Source: Victivallis lenta
GTDB taxonomy: Bacteria > Verrucomicrobiota > Lentisphaeria > Victivallales > Victivallaceae
NCBI RefSeq assembly: GCF_009695545.1
Contig: NZ_VUNS01000001.1
Span: forward strand, 372,001-436,000
Reading direction: 5' to 3'
Length of the DNA stretch: 64,000 bases
Shown here: positions 33,531-41,901 of the stretch, one piece after another
How the letters are laid out: the number at the start of each line of letters is the position of its first letter
Position numbering within the stretch: position 1 is the first letter of the stretch
Translations under genes and position numbers: made by a program
The notes under the pieces: model-generated
Told to the model about the DNA's origin: nothing
Seen by the model: only the letters and a program-made list of their open reading frames with translations
Database searches by the model: none

Positions 33531-34985
33531 ATGTTCGAGTCCTTAAGCGACAAGCTGCATGATGTTTTCCGCAAACTGCGCGGACAAAGCACCCTGACCG
33601 AAGCCAACATCACCGATGCAATGCGGGAGATCCGCCTCGCGCTGCTCGATGCCGACGTCAACATCAAAATCGCCTCCGAATTCATCGAGGGGGTCAAGGC
33701 CGAATGCGTCGGGCAGGAGGTCATCAAAAGCGTGACGCCGGGCCAGCAGGTCGTCAAAATCGTCAACGACAAGCTCGTCGAGCTCCTCGGCGGCGGCGCC
33801 TCCGAGCTCGAATTCAAGTCGAAACCGACCGTCATCATGCTGGTCGGCCTGCACGGCAGCGGCAAGACCACCACGGCGGGCAAACTCGCGCTGCTGCTGA
33901 AGCGGCAGGGCAAAAAGGTCCAGCTCGTCGCGGGCGACGTCTACCGCCCCGCGGCCATCGACCAGCTCGAAATCATCGGGCGCGAGATCGGGGTGCCGGT
34001 CCACGCCGAACGCACGAGCGTGAACGTCGCCGCGATCGCGGTCAACGCGGTCGAACAGGCGCGCACGGCCGGAACCGATGTGGTCATCATCGACACGGCA
34101 GGCCGGCTGCAGATCGACGAAACGATGGTGCAGGAGCTGGTCCGCATCCGCCAGGCGGTGCGGCCGGATGAGGTGCTGCTCGTGGCCGACGCCGCGCTCG
34201 GGCAGGAGGCGGTTTCGGTCGCCGAACACTTCCACCGGGCGCTCGACCTGACCGGCTTCATCCTGACCAAGCTCGACGGCGACGCCCGCGGCGGCGCGGC
34301 GCTTTCGATCCGCAAAGTGACCGGCTGCCCGGTCAAGTTCATCGGCATGGGCGAAAAGCTCGACAGCCTCGAGGTGTTCTACCCGGACCGCATGGCGAGC
34401 CGCATCCTCGGCATGGGCGACGTGGTCTCCCTCGTCGAAAAGGCCGCGGCCGAAATCGACGAGGAGGAGGCGAAGAAGCTGCAGGAGAAGCTGCGCGCCA
34501 ACAAGTTCGATTACGATGATTTCCTCTCCCAGCTGCGCCAGATCAGGAAGCTCGGCGGCATGGAGAGCATTCTCAAATTCCTGCCCGGCGGCCGCCAGCT
34601 GGCCGGCGCGATGAACGAGGTCGACCCGCGTCACTTCGCCCGGATGGAGGCGGTCATCCTCTCGATGACCAAGGCTGAACGCGCGAATCCGGATCTGATG
34701 GACTTCCCGCGCAAAAAGCGTATCGCCAAAGGTTCCGGCGTCCCGGTCGAAATGGTCAGCGGGCTCGTGAAGCAGTTCGAGGGCATGCGGAAAATGATGA
34801 AGCAGAGCGGTCCGCTCGGCCGGCTTATGGCCGGCGGGAGCCTCCCCGAAAACAACGGCGTCCCGGGAACTTTCGGCGGACTCTTCGGCGGACCCGCCCC
34901 GCTGTCCCGCAAGGAGCAGGACAAAAAACGGCGGCTCGCGAAGCTGGCCAAGAAACAGCGCGCCAAACAGCGCAAGAAGCGGTAA
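33531..34985 (+). CDS. ffh: Signal recognition particle protein Ffh
   Basis: 484 residues from ATG at 33531 (MFESLSDKLHDVFRKLRGQ); an upstream in-frame ATG at 33498 adds a non-family stretch. Domains: helical N (1-90), GTPase G with GLHGSGKTTTAGKLA (106-120), DTAGR, and TKLDGDARGG, then the Met-rich M domain (about 330-445) with GSGVPVEMVSGLVKQF binding SRP RNA. The tail is Lys/Arg-rich. It targets signal-bearing ribosomes to the membrane, consistent with the many secreted proteins here. It heads a rightward gene run to 43745. Confidence 0.97.
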   Translation: MFESLSDKLHDVFRKLRGQSTLTEANITDAMREIRLALLDADVNIKIASEFIEGVKAECVGQEVIKSVTPGQQVVKIVNDKLVELLGGGASELEFKSKPTVIMLVGLHGSGKTTTAGKLALLLKRQGKKVQLVAGDVYRPAAIDQLEIIGREIGVPVHAERTSVNVAAIAVNAVEQARTAGTDVVIIDTAGRLQIDETMVQELVRIRQAVRPDEVLLVADAALGQEAVSVAEHFHRALDLTGFILTKLDGDARGGAALSIRKVTGCPVKFIGMGEKLDSLEVFYPDRMASRILGMGDVVSLVEKAAAEIDEEEAKKLQEKLRANKFDYDDFLSQLRQIRKLGGMESILKFLPGGRQLAGAMNEVDPRHFARMEAVILSMTKAERANPDLMDFPRKKRIAKGSGVPVEMVSGLVKQFEGMRKMMKQSGPLGRLMAGGSLPENNGVPGTFGGLFGGPAPLSRKEQDKKRRLAKLAKKQRAKQRKKR

Positions 34986-34997
34986 GGAGTTCCGGAC

Positions 34998-35795
34998 GTG
35001 TACAGTATCATCATCGCAGTCGCCGCGGCTTTGCTGACCGGCTTTGTAACCGGGCGCGACCTCGGCACCGCCTGGGGGATTGTCTGCGGCGTCGCCGCCT
35101 TCCTCATCGCGCAGCTCATCATCATGCTCGTGCTGCGCAAAAAGCTCAACAAACTCCAGCTCGGCATGCAGCAGACCATGCAGGCGGCGCAGGTGCGCAT
35201 CCAGCGGCAGGTCCAGAATTTCCAGCAGCGTCCGGTCGGCAGTCCGAAGCTCATGCAGCAGAAGCTCGAAGCGATGCAGAACGACGCGCTGCATGAAACG
35301 CTGCGCCTGACCGCGGCGTTCGACCCGTACTACCGCTGGAACTGGATGCTGGCGCGGCAGATCAACACGATGAAAATGCAGCTCTACTTTCAGCTCCGGG
35401 ATTTCGCCCGGACCGACCAGCTTCTGCCGAAGTGCCTGCTGATGGACGCCCGCTCGATCGCGATCAAGCTGGTCCGCATGTACAGGAACGAGGACCCGAA
35501 ACTCGACAGCTTCTACCGGAAGAAGTGCCGCCGGGCAAAAGGCGAGGACGGCGCTTTCCTGGCCTGCGTCTACGCTTGGATCAAGCTCAGGCAGGATGAT
35601 CCGGCCAAGGCGATCGCGGCACTGGTCGAAGCGAAGAAGAACTCCGACAACCCGGCTCTGATCGCCAATTACGAGAATCTGGCCAACAACCGGCCCAAAC
35701 ACTTCTCGAACGCCGCCTTCGGGGACAACTGGTACGCACTCTACCTCGAAGAACCGAAGGTCCGCCCGCAGAAGGTGCAGCAAAGGATGTACTGA
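34998..35795 (+). CDS. Membrane-anchored helical protein of unknown function
   Basis: 265 residues from a GTG start with AAGGAG 10 bases upstream. Two membrane helices (about 2-18 and 25-47, AWGIVCGVAAFLIAQLIIML) precede a Gln/Met-rich coiled stretch (LGMQQTMQAAQVRIQRQVQ). After that, helical repeats of TPR-like pattern run to the end (DDPAKAIAALVEAKKNSDNP). I did not recognise the family. Its place between ffh and mlaE suggests an envelope role, which is inference only. Confidence 0.65.
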   Translation: MYSIIIAVAAALLTGFVTGRDLGTAWGIVCGVAAFLIAQLIIMLVLRKKLNKLQLGMQQTMQAAQVRIQRQVQNFQQRPVGSPKLMQQKLEAMQNDALHETLRLTAAFDPYYRWNWMLARQINTMKMQLYFQLRDFARTDQLLPKCLLMDARSIAIKLVRMYRNEDPKLDSFYRKKCRRAKGEDGAFLACVYAWIKLRQDDPAKAIAALVEAKKNSDNPALIANYENLANNRPKHFSNAAFGDNWYALYLEEPKVRPQKVQQRMY

Positions 35796-35799
35796 CGAT

Positions 35800-36600
35800 T
35801 TGAAGCATCGCGTGGAACAGCTCAAGGCGATCAGCCGCCGTTTCCGCCCGCTCCTGCAGGACGGCACCCGTCCGGTGGAGTTCATCGGCCGGGTGGCGGC
35901 GGAAGTGCCGCCGCTGCTGCGCCACGGGATGCGCCGGCGCGATTTCCGGTACTACATGGATCTCTGCGGCGTTCAGGCGCTGCCGATCGTGCTGCTGATC
36001 TGCCTGCTGATGGGTATGGTCATGGCGGTCAACGGGCAGATCCAGCTCTCGAAGCTCGGCCAGGAGATTTTCGTGGTCGACGCGGTCGGTTTCGTGGTGC
36101 TGAAGGAGCTCGGGCCGCTCATGGTTGCAATGGTGCTGACCGGCTGGGCCGGCTCCGCGTTCGCGGCCGAGATCGGCACGATGAAGCTCGACGAACAGAT
36201 CAGCGCGCTGGAGACGATGGGAATCCGCCCCGAATCGTTCCTTGTGTTTCCGAAACTCACGGCCATGCTGATTTCGATGCCGGTGCTGACTGTTTTCGGC
36301 AATGTGGCCGGCATCGTCGGCGGGATGCTCATCGGCGTCACGATCATGAAAATTCCGTTCGTGGCCTACTGGACGCGGACGATCGAGGTGCTGGATGTCA
36401 CGACCTTTCTGCTCGGCACGGCCAAAAGCATTCCGTTCGCAATCCTGATCACGCTGGCGGGGTGCTACTGCGGCTTCAACGCCGCGAACAATTCGCAGGG
36501 GGTCGGGCGCGGAGCGACGAAGGCGGTGGTCGCGTCGATTTTTCTCGTGGTGGTCGCCGACGTGCTGATCACGGTGCTTTATTCGTTTATCGGTTACTGA
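35800..36600 (+). CDS. mlaE: MlaE-type ABC transporter permease (lipid transport)
   Basis: 266 residues from a TTG start four bases after the previous stop. The MlaE/YrbE fold is clear: ALPIVLLICLLMGMVMAVNG as first core helix, ELGPLMVAMVLTGWAGSAFA, EIGTMKLDEQISALETMGI (the coupling segment), and a last helix before VLYSFIGY. With MlaF and MlaD it forms an inner-membrane complex that moves phospholipids between inner and outer membranes. Gene order E-F-D matches the classical operon core. Confidence 0.92.
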   Translation: MKHRVEQLKAISRRFRPLLQDGTRPVEFIGRVAAEVPPLLRHGMRRRDFRYYMDLCGVQALPIVLLICLLMGMVMAVNGQIQLSKLGQEIFVVDAVGFVVLKELGPLMVAMVLTGWAGSAFAAEIGTMKLDEQISALETMGIRPESFLVFPKLTAMLISMPVLTVFGNVAGIVGGMLIGVTIMKIPFVAYWTRTIEVLDVTTFLLGTAKSIPFAILITLAGCYCGFNAANNSQGVGRGATKAVVASIFLVVVADVLITVLYSFIGY

Positions 36601-36617
36601 AACGGAGCGGAAAGCTT

Positions 36618-37418
36618 ATGGAAAAAAGAACGGGGCCGGAAATCGAAGTCAGGAGCCTGACCATCGGCTACGGCAATAAAGTCGTCCTCAAAGACCTGAA
36701 TTTCCAGGTTGAGAGCGGCGAAATTTTCTGCATTCTCGGCGGCTCCGGCTGCGGCAAAAGCACGCTGCTCAAGCATATCATCGGGCTCTATGCGCCGCAG
36801 AAGGGAGATATTCTGATTCAGGGCGACAGCATCGTGCAGGCCGATGAGCGGCACCGCCGCGAGATCATGCGCCGGTTCGGCGTCACCTACCAGGGCGGAG
36901 CGCTGTTCAGTTCGATGTCGCTGGCCGAGAACGTCGCGCTGCCCCTCGAGGAGTATACGCAGCTCTCGGCGAAGGAGATCGCCCGGACCGTCGAAGAGAA
37001 GCTCAGGCTCGTCGATCTGGCCGGATTCGGCAACTACATGCCGGCCGAACTCTCGGGCGGCATGGCCAAACGGGCCGGTCTGGCGCGGGCGCTGGCGCTG
37101 AATCCGAAGCTGCTCTTCTTCGACGAGCCGTCGGCCGGACTCGACCCGATCACGTCGGCCGAACTCGACCGGCTGCTGCTGCGGCTGCGCGACCAGTTCG
37201 GTTCGACCATCGTCGTGGTGACTCATGAGCTCGACAGCGTATTCACGATCGCCGACCGGGTCATCATGCTCGACAAGGAGACGAAATCGATCGTGGCGGA
37301 TGGTCCGCCCGTACTTCTGCGCGACACTTCTCCGAACGAAAAAGTGCGCGCGTTCCTGACCCGCGACGGGCTCAAGAGCGACGTTCCGCGCGAGCCGCAG
37401 ATAACGGAGGTGAGCTGA
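36618..37418 (+). CDS. mlaF: MlaF-type ABC transporter ATPase
   Basis: 266 residues from ATG at 36618. An upstream in-frame start would overlap mlaE deeply and is rejected. Motifs: Walker A GGSGCGKST, Q-loop VTYQGGALFSSM, signature LSGGMAKRAGLARALA, Walker B LLFFDEPSAGLDP, and H-loop VVVTHELDS. The Gly-Met-Ala-Lys-Arg signature variant is typical of MlaF. It powers the MlaE permease. Confidence 0.95.
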   Translation: MEKRTGPEIEVRSLTIGYGNKVVLKDLNFQVESGEIFCILGGSGCGKSTLLKHIIGLYAPQKGDILIQGDSIVQADERHRREIMRRFGVTYQGGALFSSMSLAENVALPLEEYTQLSAKEIARTVEEKLRLVDLAGFGNYMPAELSGGMAKRAGLARALALNPKLLFFDEPSAGLDPITSAELDRLLLRLRDQFGSTIVVVTHELDSVFTIADRVIMLDKETKSIVADGPPVLLRDTSPNEKVRAFLTRDGLKSDVPREPQITEVS

Positions 37419-37419
37419 T

Positions 37420-38406
37420 ATGGCAAACGATTCCTTTCAGAAAATCAAAATCGGACTTTTCGTGATCGGCGGCCTCGCGCTTCTGATTGCGATCCTCTTC
37501 TTCCTCGGCATGACCGACATCTTCACGAACAAGGCGACGGTGCAGACCTTCTTCAGCGAGTCCGTGCAGGGGTTGACCGTCGGATCGGCGGTCAAATACC
37601 GCGGCGTGCCGATCGGCAATGTGACGAAAATCTCGATCCGCGTCACCGACAAGCTCGTGCAGGTCGACATGGCGGTCGAGCTCGAGCATTTCGTCAGCGG
37701 CGGGGAAAAGGGGCAGCAGCGCAGCGACTTCCGGCGCTTCTTCCAATCCGAGCTCGAGCAGGGGATGCGCTGCCGGCTCGAATACGCCGGAATCACCGGA
37801 ATGCGCTACATCGACTTCGACTATTTCGCGACGCCCGGGCAGACGCTGCCCGAGCCGCCGGCCGGAATGCTCGAACCCGGAACGCTCTACATTCCGGCGG
37901 TGCCGTCGCCGTTCCGCGACATCCTGAAGGCGATCGGAACCTCGCTCGACCGCATCTCGCGGATTCGTTTCGAGGAGATTTCGGACGGGCTCGAACGAAG
38001 CCTTTCGGAACTCTCCGGGCTGCTCGGCGACCCGGCGCTCAAATCGACCATCGTGCGCATCAACGACGCGGCGGAAAATCTGGAGCTCGGCAGCCGCACC
38101 CTCTCCCGCGTATTCAGCGAAGAGCGGCTGAACCGCCTCATGACGGTGCTGGAAGAGGATCTCGACAACGTCAACAAGCTGACCGGCCAGCTGATCCGGG
38201 AGACGCGCGACGCGAAGCTGCCGGAGAGCGCCGCCGCGTTCCGCGACGCATCGAACGCAATCTCCTTCAGCCAGGATGAGCTTGCCAACACGCTGACCAA
38301 GCTGAACCAGACGCTCGACGCGCTGACCGAGCTGGCGGACTCCCTGTCGGCCGATCCGAGTTCGATCGTCTCCGGCAAGAAGAAACCGCAGTTCAAAGGC
38401 GAATAA
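37420..38406 (+). CDS. mlaD: MlaD / MCE-domain lipid-transport protein
   Basis: 328 residues. One N-terminal membrane helix (IGLFVIGGLALLIAILFFLG) precedes an MCE domain (about 40-155) containing VQGLTVGSAVKYRGVPIGNV and YAGITGMRYIDF. The C-terminal ~130 residues form a long helical region (LSELSGLLGDPALKSTIVRI; NTLTKLNQTLDALTEL), likely bridging the periplasm. An inserted segment (about 88-107) makes the MCE domain larger than in E. coli. GGAGGTGAG precedes the ATG, which follows mlaF after one base. Confidence 0.92.
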   Translation: MANDSFQKIKIGLFVIGGLALLIAILFFLGMTDIFTNKATVQTFFSESVQGLTVGSAVKYRGVPIGNVTKISIRVTDKLVQVDMAVELEHFVSGGEKGQQRSDFRRFFQSELEQGMRCRLEYAGITGMRYIDFDYFATPGQTLPEPPAGMLEPGTLYIPAVPSPFRDILKAIGTSLDRISRIRFEEISDGLERSLSELSGLLGDPALKSTIVRINDAAENLELGSRTLSRVFSEERLNRLMTVLEEDLDNVNKLTGQLIRETRDAKLPESAAAFRDASNAISFSQDELANTLTKLNQTLDALTELADSLSADPSSIVSGKKKPQFKGE

Positions 38407-38411
38407 AGACC

Positions 38412-38801
38412 ATGGACGCGGCGGATATCAAAGCGAAAATCGAGGCGATCATGCGGGAGGAGCCCCGTTTCGCCGAAGAAGCGTACGCCTTCGTGGCGAA
38501 CGCCGTGACCTTCACGGTCGGCCGGCTGCCGGCGCACCGGCACGTTTCGGCGCTTGAACTGCTCGGCGGCGTCCGCGATTACGCCCGGGAGGAGTTCGGC
38601 GTGCTGGCTTACGAAGTGCTGTACGAGTGGGGAATCCGCAGCGCCTCCGACGTCGGGCGGATCGTCTACCTGCTGATCGGTTCCGGGCTGCTCTCCGCGT
38701 CGAAGGACGATGCGCCGGAGGATTTCGACATTGAATTCAAGCTGGCCGATCCTCCCGCCGACGCCGCCGCTCCGGCGGCGAAGCTGCCCAAAATCGATTG
38801 A
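38412..38801 (+). CDS. Minf_1886-family protein
   Basis: 129 residues. The pattern AYAFVANAVTFTVG, HVSALELLGGVRDYAREEFG, VLYEWGIRSASDVGRIVYLL and a C-terminal DFDIEF matches the Minf_1886 family, found widely in PVC bacteria and of unknown function. No signal peptide; probably cytoplasmic. It is embedded between mlaD (5 bases upstream) and the M16 peptidase (17 bases downstream), so it is cotranscribed with the lipid transporter. Confidence 0.75.
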   Translation: MDAADIKAKIEAIMREEPRFAEEAYAFVANAVTFTVGRLPAHRHVSALELLGGVRDYAREEFGVLAYEVLYEWGIRSASDVGRIVYLLIGSGLLSASKDDAPEDFDIEFKLADPPADAAAPAAKLPKID

Positions 38802-38818
38802 AGAATAAGCGAGGTGCC

Positions 38819-41356
38819 ATGAGATTTTATCGAAACGTCGTGTCGCGGACGCTGGAGAACGGGGTCCGGATTTTCGTGTTTCCGCAGCCCGGCACGGCGG
38901 TCGAAGTCGAATGCTTTGTCCGCACCGGCAGCATCCACGAAGGCGCCCGCCTCGGCTACGGGCTGTCGCATTTTCTCGAACACATGCTGTTTCAGGGATG
39001 CCGCGACTATCCCGGAACGGCGGCGGCCGACGCGATCGACCGGCTCGGCGGCTCGATGAACGCCTACACAAGCTACGACCACACCGCCTATCACGCGAAT
39101 CTCGCCGGCCGGCACCTGCCGGAAGCGGTGCGGATTCTTTCGCGCATGGTCCGCTTCCCGGAATTCCCGGGAGCGCGTTTCGCGGAGGAACGCGAAGTGA
39201 TCCTGCGCGAAGAGGAGATGGGGCGCGACAACCCGGACCGGCTGCTCTACACGCGGCTCAACGCCTCGATCTTTCAGGAGCACCCGCTCCGGCACCCGAT
39301 CATCGGCTACCGCGAGCTCATCGCCGGCGTCACCCGCGACATCATGGTCGACTATTACGCCGAACGCTACACGCCGGGGCGCTGTTTCTGGGTCATCGTC
39401 GGCGACACCGAGCCCGAACGCGCCTTTGATCTCGTCGAAGCGGAGATGGCGGACTGGGAGCGGCGAAGCCTCGCGGAGCCGGCGATTCCGCCGGAACCGG
39501 CGCAATGCACGGCGCGCAGCGACGCCTTCTCTTTCGCAGATCCGCTCGCCCGGCTCGCCTGCGGCGTGCGGATTCCCGAAATCTCGCATCCGGACATCGC
39601 CGGCTGCGACGTGCTGGCCGGCATTCTCGGCATGGGAGACGGTTCGCGCCTCGTCCGCCGCCTCGAGCTCGAATCGCAGCTGGCGGTCAATCTGCGCAGC
39701 TTCAGCTGCAGCCAGGGAGCGGGCGGACTGCTGGCCGTGACCGCCAGCGCCGTTCCGGCCAAACTCGGCAAGCTCGAATCGGCGTTGAAGCGCGAACTCG
39801 AAGCCATCCGCAAAGGAGCGCTCTCGAAGGCGGAAGTAGAACGCGAAAAGACTCAGCAGTACGCCGAACACCTGCGCGAGCTGCGCGGCATCCGCGAGAT
39901 CGCGGCGAACATCGGCGGCGGCGTGATTGCGAACGGCTCGCCGGATTTGAGCGACATCTATCTCGAGCGCCTCGAAAAGCTGACGCTCGACGACATCAAC
40001 CGGATCGCAGCCGAATATCTCGAACCGGACCGCTTCTCCCTCGTCCGCCAGCATCCGCAGTCGCGGAAGCGGAAGGCGGCCGCCTCCGCGAAGAAGCCGC
40101 AGCTCGTTCCGCAGCTCACGACGCTCGGGAACGGGGCGCGGCTGGTCACCTTGTCCGACCGCCGTCTCCCGATCGTGGACTTCGCGCTCGTCCTGCCGGG
40201 GGGCACGATTTTCGAACGTCCGGCGGAGAGCGGCGTTTCGGGGCTCGCGGCCGACCTGCTGACGGCCGGTGCGGGCCCGTGGTCCGAAGGAGAATTCCTG
40301 ACCCGGCTTGACGCATGCGGCGCCAGTTTTTCGGTCAACGCCGGACTCAATTCGTTCATGATCGAGTGCAGCTGTCCGCGCCGCCATTTCGCTGAAATGT
40401 TCAGGCTGCTCAAAGCGGCCATCGCCGCTCCCGCCTTCGGGCAGGCGGAGTTCGACCGCGAAAAGGCGAACCGCCGCGAGCTGCTGAAAAGCCGCGAAAT
40501 GTCGCCGCGCGCCGCCGCCGAAGACCGCTGCCGCCGCCTGATGTTCGGCAGCCATCCCTACGGCTGGGGAACGACGGGGCTGCCGGAGCAGCTCGACGCG
40601 CTCACCCGGGAACAGGTTGCGGAATTCTACTTCTCGCGGCTGGTCCCGGAGCAGGTCATTTTCGGCTGGGGGGGCGACTGCACACCCGAAGAGACGCAGA
40701 AGTGGACGCGGGAGCTGGCCGCGGAAATTCCGTGGCGCCGGGAACGCATCGACCTGCCGCCGGAACCGGTATTTCCGGAACGGCCTCAGACGGCTGAAAT
40801 CGCCCTGCCCCGCGAGCAGACCATGGTGATCCGCGCCGTGCCGGGCCCGGCGCTGAACGACGGGCGGCTGTCGATGTGCGAAATTCTGTTTCAGGCGGAA
40901 AACGGTCTCTCCAGCCCGATTTTCAAGCTGGTGCGCGAAGAGAACTCGCTCGCCTATTCGACCGGCATGCGGCTTTCGGGCGGCTTTCATCCGGGCTGGC
41001 TGCTCTTCTATGCCGTCACCACGGCGGAATCGGCGGAACGAGCTCTCGAACTGCTCGGAAGCGAGCAAAAGCGGCTGGCCGTGAACGGGCTCTCCGAAAC
41101 CGAATTCGATGCGGCGCGGGAGGGAGCGGCCTTCACCGCCGCCCGCGGCGCGGAATCGGTCGCCGCCGCCCTGAACTCGACCTTGCTGTCGCTGCATTAC
41201 GGGCGCGACCTCAACGAATGCTTCCGCCACGAAGCGGAGCTGCGCAACACCGGGCGCGAAGAGCTGAACGCACTCCTGGCGTCTTATTTGTCCAACCCCG
41301 CCGCCGTCCGGGTTCTGGCCGGCCGGCTGCCGAACCGGAAGGAAACAGAGAAATGA
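38819..41356 (+). CDS. M16-family (insulinase/pitrilysin-like) zinc peptidase
   Basis: 845 residues, a fused pair of M16 halves. The zinc site is His51, Glu54, His55 in LSHFLEHMLF with a third ligand Glu in EEREVILREEEMGRD. The second half (from about 430) repeats the fold without the metal motif (VSGLAADLLTAGAGPWSEG), as in the inactive half of family members. There is no signal peptide from the chosen ATG, which has a GCGAGGTG site; the upstream TTG at 38798 is less likely. The cytoplasmic location and the mla neighbourhood suggest peptide clean-up, though export cannot be excluded. Confidence 0.88.
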   Translation: MRFYRNVVSRTLENGVRIFVFPQPGTAVEVECFVRTGSIHEGARLGYGLSHFLEHMLFQGCRDYPGTAAADAIDRLGGSMNAYTSYDHTAYHANLAGRHLPEAVRILSRMVRFPEFPGARFAEEREVILREEEMGRDNPDRLLYTRLNASIFQEHPLRHPIIGYRELIAGVTRDIMVDYYAERYTPGRCFWVIVGDTEPERAFDLVEAEMADWERRSLAEPAIPPEPAQCTARSDAFSFADPLARLACGVRIPEISHPDIAGCDVLAGILGMGDGSRLVRRLELESQLAVNLRSFSCSQGAGGLLAVTASAVPAKLGKLESALKRELEAIRKGALSKAEVEREKTQQYAEHLRELRGIREIAANIGGGVIANGSPDLSDIYLERLEKLTLDDINRIAAEYLEPDRFSLVRQHPQSRKRKAAASAKKPQLVPQLTTLGNGARLVTLSDRRLPIVDFALVLPGGTIFERPAESGVSGLAADLLTAGAGPWSEGEFLTRLDACGASFSVNAGLNSFMIECSCPRRHFAEMFRLLKAAIAAPAFGQAEFDREKANRRELLKSREMSPRAAAEDRCRRLMFGSHPYGWGTTGLPEQLDALTREQVAEFYFSRLVPEQVIFGWGGDCTPEETQKWTRELAAEIPWRRERIDLPPEPVFPERPQTAEIALPREQTMVIRAVPGPALNDGRLSMCEILFQAENGLSSPIFKLVREENSLAYSTGMRLSGGFHPGWLLFYAVTTAESAERALELLGSEQKRLAVNGLSETEFDAAREGAAFTAARGAESVAAALNSTLLSLHYGRDLNECFRHEAELRNTGREELNALLASYLSNPAAVRVLAGRLPNRKETEK

Positions 41357-41901
41357 ACTTCCCCCGCATCGAATCGACCGCGCTGCTGGTCGTGGATCTT
41401 CAGGAACGGCTGGTCCCCGCCATGAACAACCCCGGCCCCGTGCTGGATCGGAGCAGGCTCCTGCTCCGCGGAATGGCGGAACTCGGCGTCGACGTGCTGG
41501 TCACGGAACAGTACCCGAAGGGACTCGGCGGGACGGTTCCCGAAATCGCGGAACTCCTGCCGGAAAGCCGCCCTCCCATAGCGAAAACCGGTTTCTCAGC
41601 CTTCGTCGAACCGGCTTTCCGGACGGCGCTCGCCGCAAAGCCGCGAAAAACGCTGGTCGTCGCCGGAATCGAAGCGCACGTCTGCGTGCTGCAGACCGTC
41701 TTTGACGCATTGAACGAGGGATTCGAGGTCATTCTCGCCGCGGACGCGGTCACGAGCCGCAAGGCGGCGGACCGGGAGCTCGCGCTCAAAGCGGCGCGCC
41801 ATGCCGGTGCGCAGGTGCTCCCGGCCGAAGCCGTCCTGTTCCTGCTGCTGCGCGATGCGAAACACCCGGCCTTCAAAGCCGTGTCGAAGCTGGTCCGCTG
41901 A
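41353..41901 (+). CDS. Isochorismatase-like cysteine hydrolase
   Basis: 182 residues, start overlapping the M16 stop (ATGA). The catalytic triad of the family is visible as Asp15 (LLVVDLQERL), Lys78 (PIAKTGFSAF) and Cys111 (GIEAHVCVLQT), with a conserved cis-peptide just before the Cys. This small form resembles YcaC/hydrolases acting on amides; substrate unknown. It overlaps the next gene by one base. Confidence 0.9.
   Translation: MNFPRIESTALLVVDLQERLVPAMNNPGPVLDRSRLLLRGMAELGVDVLVTEQYPKGLGGTVPEIAELLPESRPPIAKTGFSAFVEPAFRTALAAKPRKTLVVAGIEAHVCVLQTVFDALNEGFEVILAADAVTSRKAADRELALKAARHAGAQVLPAEAVLFLLLRDAKHPAFKAVSKLVR

Noticed and set aside
33543-35885. 780-residue antisense frame across ffh and its neighbour
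   Set aside because: Shadow of ffh; the low-complexity Arg/Leu/Glu/Asp composition is typical of the reverse of GC-rich genes.
36462-36617. Extended MlaF start overlapping mlaE by ~140 bp
   Set aside because: The added residues are not ABC-like and the ATG at 36618 fits the family start.
38666-41230. 854-residue open frame antisense to the M16 peptidase gene
   Set aside because: High GC makes long antisense frames common here; this one has no ribosome binding site or recognisable motif, while the forward strand encodes a full zinc peptidase.
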